From positions 1 to 36,515 of the IMG/VR virus record IMGVR_UViG_3300012920_000111: a DNA stretch of 36,515 nt. One strand, given 5' to 3'. Source of the stretch: a virus. The position numbers and the translations under genes are program-made. Below are positions 6,125 through 12,811 of the stretch, one piece after another; position 1 is the first letter of the stretch; each line of letters begins with the position of its first letter. A model generated the notes under the pieces. It saw nothing but the letters and a program-made list of their open reading frames with translations. It searched no databases and was not told the DNA's origin.

Positions 6125-6152
6125 AATCAGTACAAACCAAACAACCAAAACC

Positions 6153-7109
6153 ATGACATTTACATCAAAGAAACCAAGAGTAAAAGTAGAGGAAGAAATT
6201 CTTAAGGATGTTATCAACGCTCTTGAAAATAGGACTTCAGATATTAGTCCTTGGCGTAAGCCTTGGAAACCTGATAACCAAGGTATTCATCAAAACTTTT
6301 TAACTGGTCATCATTACACAGGATCTAATCCAATTATCTTAGAGCTTTATATGTGGTCTAAAGGTCAAGACTTACCTTTATGGATAGGCTACGGCCAAGC
6401 TAAAGAGCAAGGATGGACAGTTAAAAAGGGATCTAAGGCTGCAAGAATTTTGAGACCTAATCCATTTAAGATTGACCTTACAAATGAAGATGGTTCACCA
6501 AAACTTGATAAAGAAGGTAATCAGGAATTTATTATGAAGGTTAGCTTTAAAGGAGCTACTGTCTTTAATGTTTCAGATATTGAAGGTAAAGACCAAAAGA
6601 GCCAAGATAAACTTGACGCAAAGTTAGCAGAGTTTAAGAATCAAAGTATTAAATCTGCTAGGCCTTTAGAGGATAGATGCAAGCAAGCCTTAGAACGCCT
6701 TATGACATACTCAAAAGGCTTAGAGGGTGGATTGCATCACGCAGGGAATAGAGCCTTTTATAGAAGCTCTACGGACTTTGTGAACATGCCAAGAAGGGAA
6801 TCATTTGATAATGATGAAGCTTACCTTGCTACCTTGGCTCATGAGCTTGCCCATTCAACAGCACATAAAACAAGATTAGATTTACCAATAGGTAATCCTT
6901 TTGGATCTAAACTCTATTCATTAGAAGAATTACGGGCGGAATTTTCCAGCATGCTCATAACCAATAGGCTACAAATTAGCTGCGATACTCAGAACCACGT
7001 AGCATATTTTGATTCTTGGATTAAGGCTCTTGATGGTAAAGCTTCTAACCTTATGAAAGTATTCTCTAATGCTGTTAAAGCTGCTGATCTTGTAGTAGGT
7101 GAGCAGTAA
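6153..7109 (+). CDS. ardC: ArdC-like antirestriction protein with zincin metallopeptidase domain
   Basis: 318 aa. The N-terminal ~145 residues match the ArdC/DUF1738 ssDNA-binding domain pattern: SPWRKPWK near 31-38, GHHYTGSNPIIL, LPLWIGYGQAKEQGWTVKKGSKA, then SFKGATVFNVSDIEG. The C-terminal domain is the zincin-type peptidase usually fused to it: LATLAHELAHSTAH with HELAH at 230-234, and EELRAEF (Glu258-Phe264) supplying the third metal ligand. ArdC-family proteins on plasmids protect incoming DNA from restriction. As the first gene after the inferred left end, behind host-type promoters, it occupies the position of T7 gene 0.3 (Ocr), so antirestriction on entry is a reasonable inference. 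Whether the peptidase is active is unknown, but its motif is intact. No strong SD precedes the ATG (ACCAAAACC). Confidence 0.82.
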   Translation: MTFTSKKPRVKVEEEILKDVINALENRTSDISPWRKPWKPDNQGIHQNFLTGHHYTGSNPIILELYMWSKGQDLPLWIGYGQAKEQGWTVKKGSKAARILRPNPFKIDLTNEDGSPKLDKEGNQEFIMKVSFKGATVFNVSDIEGKDQKSQDKLDAKLAEFKNQSIKSARPLEDRCKQALERLMTYSKGLEGGLHHAGNRAFYRSSTDFVNMPRRESFDNDEAYLATLAHELAHSTAHKTRLDLPIGNPFGSKLYSLEELRAEFSSMLITNRLQISCDTQNHVAYFDSWIKALDGKASNLMKVFSNAVKAADLVVGEQ

Positions 7110-7116
7110 TTAAGAC

Positions 7117-7152
7117 TCTCTCTTATAGGCTCTTAGGAGCCTGTAAAAGAGA
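7117..7152 (+). terminator. Hairpin after the ArdC-like gene
   Basis: The core stem AGGCTC (7127-7132) / GAGCCT (7137-7142) has a TTAG loop. The stem can extend with CTCTCTT on the left and AAAAGAG on the right (one mismatch). No clear U-run follows directly, so it may be an attenuator, a processing site or a terminator. The same AGGCTC/GAGCCT core recurs in the hairpin at 7956-7977. Confidence 0.45.
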
Positions 7153-7194
7153 CTCTAAACAAGTCTCTTATTATCAACCTTATTAGGAACCACT

Positions 7195-7491
7195 ATGGAA
7201 TTTAACAAACAAAACTTAAAACTAATAGAAACACTATTAGAAGATAAGATTGATTTTTATTTAACGATTATTAATAATCTTAAAATAGATATAGATTTAA
7301 ATACACCTACTGATAGTTGTAAATTTAAATTATCTGAATCAATGCAAGTTAAACATGACGATAATAAAAAAGCTTTAATAAAAGCTAGAGAAAATCGTCT
7401 TGAATGTTATGAACTTTTAGAACAAGTAAGAAAAGAACTTGAACTAAAAAAGAATTGTGAAGGCACTTTTGTAACTGGCTTTCACGATTAA
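7195..7491 (+). CDS. Small early protein, unknown, probably coiled-coil
   Basis: 98 aa, rich in Lys, Glu, Leu and Asn. Mostly helical: NKQNLKLIETLLEDKIDFYL in the first half and a long charged helix (about 52-88, KKALIKARENRLECYELLEQ then VRKELELKK). Two Cys are separated and have no zinc-site spacing. No known domain is recognised. The start follows AGGAACCACT, an A/G-rich ribosome binding site shared in form with the genes at 8735 and 9049. It is probably an early host-interaction protein by position only. Confidence 0.6.
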   Translation: MEFNKQNLKLIETLLEDKIDFYLTIINNLKIDIDLNTPTDSCKFKLSESMQVKHDDNKKALIKARENRLECYELLEQVRKELELKKNCEGTFVTGFHD

Positions 7492-7540
7492 ATAAATTAT
7501 CTAGTCATCCTAATAAATTTACCTTTGGGCATTTTATGGG

Positions 7541-7569
7541 TTGACTTTTTTAATATCTTAAATTACACT
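7541..7569 (+). promoter_or_regulatory. Candidate sigma70-like early promoter
   Basis: TTGACT (7541-7546; 5 of 6), a 17-bp spacer and TACACT (7564-7569; 4 of 6) upstream of the gene at 7626. It is the best -35 match in the window and lies in a 134-bp non-coding gap. Confidence 0.5.
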
Positions 7570-7575
7570 AGATAT

Positions 7576-7593
7576 AGTCATGTTTATATGACT
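7576..7593. promoter_or_regulatory. Dyad at the promoter start site (operator-like)
   Basis: AGTCAT (7576-7581) and ATGACT (7588-7593) are exact complements with a 6-bp centre, lying at the expected +1 of the promoter at 7541. The arrangement resembles the dyad at 6105-6124 near the other early promoter, although the sequence differs. Confidence 0.35.
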
Positions 7594-7625
7594 TACAACC
7601 AACTTACAAAAGGAACCTAAACATC

Positions 7626-7904
7626 ATGGAATTTTCTTGTTTACAGGGCTATGCTCAAACAACTTATGACGCATTAGTAAACGCATTAGGGGAGCCTGAC
7701 TACATAAGGGAGGGAACCTATACCAATCCTAGTATTAATGATGGTGACGGAAAGGTATCAGTCGAATGGATGACTAAAGACTTTACTGTTTACGATTACA
7801 AGCTAGATGAAACCCCAAAAGGTTTACATCATTGGCACATAGGAGGGATGAATAAAAAAGCTTTACAAAAGTTTGAAGCTACTACTGGTATAAAGACAAC
7901 ATGA
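7626..7904 (+). CDS. Conserved-type small phage protein (GEPD...WHIGG family), unknown function
   Basis: 92 aa. The order YDALVNALGEPDYI, then KVSVEWMTKDFTVYDYK, then HHWHIGG is one I recognise from uncharacterised small proteins in many unrelated phages (FGEP... EW... YDYK... WHIGG). It looks like a compact alpha/beta domain without TM segments. The RBS is AAAGGAACC 13 bp before the ATG. The stop overlaps the next ATG (ATGA at 7901-7904). The role is unknown; an early region gene for host takeover is plausible from place only. Confidence 0.65.
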   Translation: MEFSCLQGYAQTTYDALVNALGEPDYIREGTYTNPSINDGDGKVSVEWMTKDFTVYDYKLDETPKGLHHWHIGGMNKKALQKFEATTGIKTT

Positions 7905-8071
7905 CCAAAAGAAAAACCTATCAAACTCTCTGGGAACTAGAGAGTATTTACCACCGAGCCTGTAGGATTACAGGCTCTTCTATTGACACTAATTTCTTAC
8001 ATAATAAAGATCCAAAAGAATGTATATCTTTATTGAAAAGAAAGATAGTGTCTATTATTTTGGAGGTTTAA
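7901..8071 (+). CDS. Small ORF overlapping a pair of hairpins, unknown
   Basis: A 56-aa frame with an ATGA overlap to the preceding gene: MTKRKTYQTLWELESIYHRA, then CRITGSSIDTNF, with KRKIVSIILEV at the end. The coupling and lack of gaps argue for a real gene. However, two perfect hairpins (7925-7945 and 7956-7977) lie inside it, so the stretch may instead be, or also be, a structured RNA. Its last codons contain the GGAGG that serves the next gene at 8074. It is basic, without known motifs. Confidence 0.45.
   Translation: MTKRKTYQTLWELESIYHRACRITGSSIDTNFLHNKDPKECISLLKRKIVSIILEV
7925..7977 (+). other. Two adjacent perfect RNA hairpins
   Basis: ACTCTCT (7925-7931) pairs with AGAGAGT (7939-7945) across a 7-nt loop. 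GAGCCTGTA (7956-7964) pairs with TACAGGCTC (7969-7977) across a GGAT tetraloop. The second is followed by TTCTATT. Two perfect stems only 10 nt apart suggest an RNA element such as a terminator, processing signal or translational control of the downstream genes. Confidence 0.5.
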
Positions 8072-8073
8072 CT

Positions 8074-8217
8074 ATGAACTTTATGGAAGAATTAGATAAA
8101 GAAGCTCAAGCTATGTTGAAGCAAATCAAGATAAGAAAAATTGAGAAGACAGAAAACGCAAAGAAAAGAATCTCTGAATTAAAAACACTTATTAAATTTT
8201 GGGAGGAAAAACAATGA
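8074..8217 (+). CDS. Small charged helical protein, unknown
   Basis: 47 aa: MNFMEELDKEAQAMLKQIK, then a Lys/Glu-rich helix and KFWEEKQ at the end. The start at 8074 is chosen because GGAGG (8062-8066) lies 7 bp upstream; the longer in-frame ORF from 8020 has no RBS and overlaps the previous gene. It is probably one long coiled-coil helix. It overlaps the next start as ATGA. Confidence 0.55.
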   Translation: MNFMEELDKEAQAMLKQIKIRKIEKTENAKKRISELKTLIKFWEEKQ

Positions 8218-8453
8218 ATGGAGATGAAGAATGGTTTGATTATTTTACTGAAGCTGAACTTGATTTAATTTGTAGGCATATTTGTAAAATATCAGATGAG
8301 AATGTCATTGTTAGAGATGTACCAGAATCTTTAATAACAGAACTTGTTGATACTGTTATGGCTTATCAACTTATGTGTGTAGGCTGTGAAGTATCAAAAA
8401 CTATTTACCATTTAGGTCATAAATACAGACTTGTTGAAGAGGTAAAAGCATGA
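8214..8453 (+). CDS. Small acidic early protein, unknown
   Basis: 79 aa: MNGDEEWFDYFTEAELDLIC at the start, then HICKISDENVIVRDVPESLI and a helix with VDTVMAYQLMCVGCEVSK. The ATG at 8214 is preferred over the upstream TTG (8199) because GGGAGG (8201-8206) lies 7 bp before it. Four Cys are present but with no zinc-ribbon spacing. The acidic N-terminus with aromatic residues might mimic a partner surface, but that is speculation. It is coupled by ATGA to both neighbours. Confidence 0.58.
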   Translation: MNGDEEWFDYFTEAELDLICRHICKISDENVIVRDVPESLITELVDTVMAYQLMCVGCEVSKTIYHLGHKYRLVEEVKA

Positions 8454-8710
8454 AGTGTCCTAAATGTGAGAGCCTAGAAAGTCAAGTGTTTGACAGTCGG
8501 GCTACTCTCTCTCAACGTGGTCACAAAATAGGCAAGCCAGTACCCACTTACAAACAACAAAGAGAGGATTTTATTCCTTACATTTGGAGGAGGAGGAAGT
8601 GTCTAGCTTGTGGTCATAGATTTTCTACTAGGGAATACACAATAAAAAACCTAGTAGATTTTAATAAACAAAGCTATCTAAAAATGATAGATGAATTAAT
8701 GCCTGACTAA
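8450..8710 (+). CDS. NrdR-like zinc-ribbon protein without ATP-cone
   Basis: 86 aa. The N-terminal CPKC (Cys3, Cys6) and CLACGHRFSTRE (Cys51, Cys54) with the preceding RRRK match the zinc-finger half of NrdR (MxCPxC...DSR...RRRxCxxCxxRFTTxE); SQVFDSR at residues 11-17 also fits. A 20-residue insert lies between the halves. NrdR is the bacterial repressor of ribonucleotide reductase operons and has a C-terminal ATP-cone, which is absent here. The phage protein could bind NrdR boxes in host nrd promoters without nucleotide control; that is inference. No RNR gene is in this genome. It overlaps the previous gene by ATGA. Confidence 0.75.
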   Translation: MKCPKCESLESQVFDSRATLSQRGHKIGKPVPTYKQQREDFIPYIWRRRKCLACGHRFSTREYTIKNLVDFNKQSYLKMIDELMPD

Positions 8711-8734
8711 TAAACTTACCTTTGAGGAACCACA

Positions 8735-9052
8735 ATGAAAACTAAAAATAAAAAAATCTTTGCATACAAATCAGACTTACATGGTAGGTGGTTTTGGTTG
8801 TCTGATGGGTTTGATCTTAGGTCACACCCTCTTATAGAACAAAAACTATTTAATAATGTTCATATGCCTATAGCAGATACTACAGGCGATTATGTTTGTG
8901 ATTGGTCATGCTTTGATGATTTAGATTTAGAGCAACATCAAGAACTAATAAAGATACAAAAAACTTTATTCTGTTTTGAGCATATGCAAAAGCAATTAGA
9001 CAATACAGAATTAAGACACATTTACTTAATTGAAATAAAGGAACCACAATGA
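8735..9052 (+). CDS. Early protein of unknown function
   Basis: 105 aa: basic start (MKTKNKKIFAYKSDLHGRWF), WLSDGFDLRSHPLIEQKLF in the middle, an acidic WSCFDDLDLEQHQELIK part, then two helices and a short strand (IYLIEIKEPQ). No domain recognised. The RBS region GAGGAACCACAATG is nearly identical to that of the integrase gene (AAGGAACCACAATG), and both proteins start MKTK, so the two start regions look duplicated. The stop overlaps the integrase ATG (ATGA). Confidence 0.58.
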   Translation: MKTKNKKIFAYKSDLHGRWFWLSDGFDLRSHPLIEQKLFNNVHMPIADTTGDYVCDWSCFDDLDLEQHQELIKIQKTLFCFEHMQKQLDNTELRHIYLIEIKEPQ

Positions 9053-9978
9053 AAACTAAAATGCCTACACTTTCCGAAGCAACTAAAGTTGTATATCGAA
9101 GAAGGAAAAATGGTACAAAATCTGCTGCTAATTTCTTGATAGGAATGAAGCACAACATCAAAGCACTTGGGGATCTACCAGTAAATAAAATTACTAGACC
9201 CTTAGTAAATAAAATGATGGACTATCACAAAGAAAAATTAAAGAATAGTAATGCAGTTATCAATCAGAAGATGGGTTATCTTAGGGTCGTCTTATCTGAG
9301 ATGGAGGAGGACGGATTTATAGAGATGATTAAAATGCCAAAACCTAGACCAACAAAGAACAGTAAGGTGCATTATCTAACTAAAGATATGGAAGATGAAC
9401 TGTTATCTTGGTTTGAAGGAAATAAAATTTATAAAGAAACTATAGAATACAGATTGATAAATTTTCCACATCAAGTTTCTAAAGTACAAAGATATAATTT
9501 ACAAGTAATTAAAGAACAATTAGAAGCAAGAGATATTATAATTTGCTTGATTGATTTAGGTTGCAGGGTAAATGAACTTCTAAATTTAGAAAAAAGATTT
9601 GTTGACTTTGACAATAATCAAATCAATTTTAATGATAGAAAAAACGATCAAGCTGTAGCTGTACCCATGACAGATAGAGTTAAATTAATAATTAAAAAAT
9701 ACTATGACAACTGTAAAGACTTCGATAAATTATTTAGTCTTAACTACTCAAAAATGTATGGATTCTGGCAAGGTGCAAGAAGGAGTCTAGGCTATGCCGA
9801 TAAGAAGTTTTATACTATCCACCTATGCCGACATACTTGTGCGTCTAGGCTAGTACAAAGAGGAGTACCGATACTGTTAGTTAAAGATTGGCTAGGGCAT
9901 GAAGACATAGAGAACACTATGATCTATGCACACTTACAACCCAAAGCACTACATAGTTATGTGGAGGTGTTGAACTGA
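9049..9978 (+). CDS. int: Tyrosine recombinase, phage integrase
   Basis: 309 aa. The N-terminal SAM-like core-binding domain (about 20-95) has KSAANFLIGMKHNIKALG and NAVINQKMGYLRVVLSEM. The catalytic domain carries Arg173 (GCRVNELL), a lysine in the beta-hairpin (NDRKNDQAV), His258-x-x-Arg261 (HLCRHT), His284 (LGHED) and the nucleophile Tyr293 (MIYAH), nine residues after His284 as expected. The catalytic set is complete, so it should perform site-specific recombination between attP and attB. Integrases of this kind occur in some marine T7-like phages (cyano- and pelagiphages). No excisionase or repressor is recognised nearby, and I see no tRNA-like attP. The gene is in the early block before the RNA polymerase. 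Confidence 0.93.
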   Translation: MKTKMPTLSEATKVVYRRRKNGTKSAANFLIGMKHNIKALGDLPVNKITRPLVNKMMDYHKEKLKNSNAVINQKMGYLRVVLSEMEEDGFIEMIKMPKPRPTKNSKVHYLTKDMEDELLSWFEGNKIYKETIEYRLINFPHQVSKVQRYNLQVIKEQLEARDIIICLIDLGCRVNELLNLEKRFVDFDNNQINFNDRKNDQAVAVPMTDRVKLIIKKYYDNCKDFDKLFSLNYSKMYGFWQGARRSLGYADKKFYTIHLCRHTCASRLVQRGVPILLVKDWLGHEDIENTMIYAHLQPKALHSYVEVLN

Positions 9979-9980
9979 TG
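9963..9980 (+). repeat. Direct repeat, translational-coupling cassette copy 1
   Basis: GGAGGTGTTGAACTGATG: SD, the last codons of the integrase (Glu-Val-Leu-Asn, stop) and the next start codon. It is identical to 10145-10162. Confidence 0.85.
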
Positions 9981-10160
9981 AAGATTGATCTTACTGAAAG
10001 ACAATGTATGGACATAGAGTGGTCAATACTAATGGCATTACATCATGTAGAGAAACAAAGAAAAAAAGAAAAAAAAGAATTAGAAAGTCCGCTTACTAAA
10101 AAACTTTTAGAACTACACGATTACATACAAAAAGCAAGAAAGAAGGAGGTGTTGAACTGA
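9978..10160 (+). CDS. Small charged early protein, unknown
   Basis: 60 aa: MKIDLTERQCMDIEWSILMAL, a very basic/acidic middle (KQRKKEKKELE) and KLLELHDYIQKARKKEVLN. It is probably helical. The start codon overlaps the integrase stop (TGATG) behind a strong GGAGG. Its own end (EVLN, stop) repeats the integrase end exactly, because the 18-bp coupling sequence is duplicated. Function unknown. Confidence 0.6.
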   Translation: MKIDLTERQCMDIEWSILMALHHVEKQRKKEKKELESPLTKKLLELHDYIQKARKKEVLN

Positions 10161-10162
10161 TG
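10145..10162 (+). repeat. Direct repeat, translational-coupling cassette copy 2
   Basis: It is identical to 9963-9980, again giving GGAGG, the codons for EVLN, a stop and the overlapping ATG of the next gene. Confidence 0.85.
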
Positions 10163-10411
10163 CAAGTAAAAGTATTATTAATTAAACCTGATCTTGAATT
10201 GGTGCATGATTATTTGTTAAACAAAAAACTTACACCAATTTTTTTACCTAACATCTCATGGTTTCAAAAGAATAAAGCCTATGGATTGGTTAAGAAAATG
10301 AGTAAATACAAAGGTGGGTTTCCTACTTTTAAAAAAGATTATCAAAACTTTATAGAGAATACTTATTACATCTTTAGAAAACCTATTGACGAGAACTATA
10401 TAGATGTCTGA
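10160..10411 (+). CDS. Small basic protein before the RNA polymerase, unknown
   Basis: 83 aa, basic and aromatic: VLLIKPDLELVHDYLLNKKL, FLPNISWFQKNKAYGLVKKM, FKKDYQNFIENTYYIFRKP. Predicted alpha/beta without TM segments or Cys. It starts behind the second copy of the GGAGG coupling sequence and overlaps the RNA polymerase start by 8 bp, so its translation should feed that gene. No family is recognised. Confidence 0.6.
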   Translation: MQVKVLLIKPDLELVHDYLLNKKLTPIFLPNISWFQKNKAYGLVKKMSKYKGGFPTFKKDYQNFIENTYYIFRKPIDENYIDV

Positions 10412-12800
10412 ACCAAGCAAGAAACAACTAGAGCTAGAGCAAAGCATTTGTTCTATTGCTGCATATAACAAACTCAGCAAACAAAATAGAAACATAGAGA
10501 AGGGGAGAGAGAGTTGTAATTACTACGCTAGAAATCTTATTGAAGCAGGGTTAGATAAGCTTACAAAAGAAATAGATAAACATATACAAGAAGCCTTTAA
10601 CGGTAAGGTCGGAGCCAAAGCTGTCTCTGCTATCTTTCTTAAAAAGTTTAGTGACCTTGATGTAGTTTCTTTTATTGCTTTCAAGGTGATAATAGATAAT
10701 GTTTCGCAGGTAAAAACTACAACACAAACAGCTTTAAAGATAGGGCAAATGTTAGAAGATGAACTAAGGTTTACATCTTTTGAAGAGCAAGATAAAAAGC
10801 ACTATGAAAATATAAAGAACCATACCAGAGACACCAACCACGAAGGATATAAAAAAAGATTAATGGTATATCACATGAATAAGAAGGGTCATACCTATGA
10901 AGAATGGGGTCGTGTTAATAAACTTAAGGTCGGGTTAAAGCTTATAGAGATAGTAATGCTCAAGCTTAGAATGATAAAGCTTATTAATCGTAGGAATAAA
11001 AATAAAACTACCTCTCATGTTATCTTTACTGAGGTGTATATGGATTACATAAGGAAAGGTAGAGCTAATAGGATAGCAGCTTATCCTATCTACCTACCTT
11101 GCTTAGATGAACCTAGACCTTGGACTTCTATATATGAAGGTGGTTACTACACTTACAGATTAAAAACAAAAGCTATCAAGACTAACGACAAATCTTATTT
11201 AAAGTCAGCACAAGAACAAGACTTAACAACAAGTCTAAAAGCGTTGTCTCTTGCTCAACAAACAGCTTGGACTGTAAATAAATTTGTTCTTGAAACTCTA
11301 GTGTATTGTTGGGAAGAACGTATAGAAGTAGGTGCATGTATCGATAGAGAACTGGCAGAGCTACCAACAAAACCTTTAGACATAGATACCAATAAAGAAA
11401 GTCGTAAGGAGTGGAGATATTTAGCTTCTTTAATACATGATATGAACGCACACAATAGAGTCAAGAGATACCAAATACTTACCTTGATTGATACAGCAAA
11501 AAGATATGATGGCGAAAAATTTTTTCACGTTTACCAGTTTGACTTTACTGGTCGGATGTACCCTGTAACAGCACACTTCCATCCACAAGGTAATGATATT
11601 GCTAGAGCCTTACATATCTTTCATAAGGGTGCAGAGATAAAGAATAAACAAGATGCAAATTGGTTGGCAATAAGTGGTGCAAATCATTGGGGTCTTAATA
11701 AACATACCTATGAGGAAAGGTTAGAATGGGCATATACAGCAGGGATTGATATAGCAGAGCAAGTATATAAAGATCCAAAGGCACATACAGCTTTGTGGGG
11801 TCAGGCAAAAGAACCATTCCAATTTCTTGGGTGGTGTAAAGAGTGGCATGAATATCAAATAGTAGGAGAGGGGTATATCTCACATCATTGTTGCTGCCTT
11901 GATGGAACTAATAATGGTTATCAACATATAGCAGGTCTTACATTCGATCAGAGTTTAGCTAATAAAGTGAACCTACAAAATATAAATCAACCACAAGATT
12001 TATATAAACAAGTACTTGATATTCTATTGTTATTACTAAAGAATGAAGATAATGAACAGGCTAAAGAATGGTATAGATATAAAGATAAATTGACTAGGAA
12101 GTTTATAAAGAAACCTGTGCTAATGATTCCATACAACTCAACAACATTTGGTATAGCTAACTATATAGAAAAATATTTTGTAAATGAAAATATATCTATG
12201 GCTAGGAACTATAAAAATAATTTTTACTTAGCAAGTCTTATCGAACAAGCTGTAAAATATATAACACCTGAGAGCTATAACTTATTAAATTATTTAAAGA
12301 CAACTGCTGCATCTTTTAATGAAGAGAATAAACCTATAACTTGGCACTCACCATCTGGTTTCTATGTACAACAAAACTATTATGTAAATGATGTGAAGAG
12401 AATAAAGACAAAGCTTAGTAATATAACTATCAGATTAAATATACATGAACCAAATCAGACAAAGATAGATAAACGCAGACAGTCACAAGGATTTCCTAGT
12501 AACTATATACATAGCTTAGATGCTGCACATTGTCAGTTAAGTTTAGTAAAGGCTAGTCAAAAAGGACTTAAACAATTTTGTGTTATACATGACTGCTATG
12601 GAAGTCCAGCAGGTGAACTAGAAACATTTATTCAATGTGTAAAACAAACATTCTTTGATATATATAGTGACAATAATTTAGATAATTTGTACCATCAAAC
12701 CGCACAACAATTAAGTGATACCAGCAAGTTACCACCTGCACTAGATATGGGTAGGTATAACATTACAGATGTCTTGACTGCACCATATATATTTACATAA
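10404..12800 (+). CDS. T7-like single-subunit DNA-directed RNA polymerase
   Basis: 798 aa; T7 gp1 is 883. It transcribes the middle and late phage genes from phage promoters. The palm/fingers motifs are intact: motif A CLDGTNNGYQH with Asp500 (T7 Asp537), motif B KFIKKPVLMIPYNSTTFG with Lys569 and Tyr577 (T7 Lys631, Tyr639) and motif C IHDCYGS with Asp730 (T7 Asp812). FDFTGRMYPV (T7 DWRGRVYAV) marks the template/primer-contact region. The C-terminus is hydrophobic (APYIFT), unlike the FAFA end of T7 but of similar place and character. The N-terminal ~300 residues, which bind promoters in T7, diverge strongly, so T7 promoter sequence cannot be assumed. Confidence 0.97.
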   Translation: MSEPSKKQLELEQSICSIAAYNKLSKQNRNIEKGRESCNYYARNLIEAGLDKLTKEIDKHIQEAFNGKVGAKAVSAIFLKKFSDLDVVSFIAFKVIIDNVSQVKTTTQTALKIGQMLEDELRFTSFEEQDKKHYENIKNHTRDTNHEGYKKRLMVYHMNKKGHTYEEWGRVNKLKVGLKLIEIVMLKLRMIKLINRRNKNKTTSHVIFTEVYMDYIRKGRANRIAAYPIYLPCLDEPRPWTSIYEGGYYTYRLKTKAIKTNDKSYLKSAQEQDLTTSLKALSLAQQTAWTVNKFVLETLVYCWEERIEVGACIDRELAELPTKPLDIDTNKESRKEWRYLASLIHDMNAHNRVKRYQILTLIDTAKRYDGEKFFHVYQFDFTGRMYPVTAHFHPQGNDIARALHIFHKGAEIKNKQDANWLAISGANHWGLNKHTYEERLEWAYTAGIDIAEQVYKDPKAHTALWGQAKEPFQFLGWCKEWHEYQIVGEGYISHHCCCLDGTNNGYQHIAGLTFDQSLANKVNLQNINQPQDLYKQVLDILLLLLKNEDNEQAKEWYRYKDKLTRKFIKKPVLMIPYNSTTFGIANYIEKYFVNENISMARNYKNNFYLASLIEQAVKYITPESYNLLNYLKTTAASFNEENKPITWHSPSGFYVQQNYYVNDVKRIKTKLSNITIRLNIHEPNQTKIDKRRQSQGFPSNYIHSLDAAHCQLSLVKASQKGLKQFCVIHDCYGSPAGELETFIQCVKQTFFDIYSDNNLDNLYHQTAQQLSDTSKLPPALDMGRYNITDVLTAPYIFT

Positions 12801-12811
12801 GCAAAGATCAA

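Larger units (their letters stand above)
5669..6152. other. 484-bp non-coding region: inferred genome-end/packaging and early-promoter region
   Basis: No ORF is credible here. Seen: palindrome AAGGATCCTT (5745-5754); an 8-bp dyad ATAATATA/TATATTAT with a 3-nt loop (5910-5928); distant complementary octamers CCCCTAGC (5838-5845) and GCTAGGGG (5985-5992); the palindrome GTAATTAC (6019-6026); and two host-type promoters close to the first early gene. It separates terL, the last late gene in T7 order, from the antirestriction gene, the first early gene. In T7-like genomes this is where the linear ends and the direct terminal repeat lie. A collapsed terminal repeat would look exactly like this in a circularised assembly. 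Confidence 0.6.

Noticed and set aside
5669-6152. tRNA gene or tRNA-derived attP
   Set aside because: No T-arm GGTTCGAATCC-like sequence or cloverleaf could be drawn here or in other gaps; exact comparison with host tRNAs was not possible.
7983-8005. TTGACA-based promoter inside the 56-aa ORF
   Set aside because: A perfect -35 is present, but no -10 hexamer occurs at 15-19 bp.
8880-9161. 93-aa minus-strand ORF over the 105-aa gene and the integrase start
   Set aside because: Antisense to two coupled genes with good starts; hydrophobic shadow composition.
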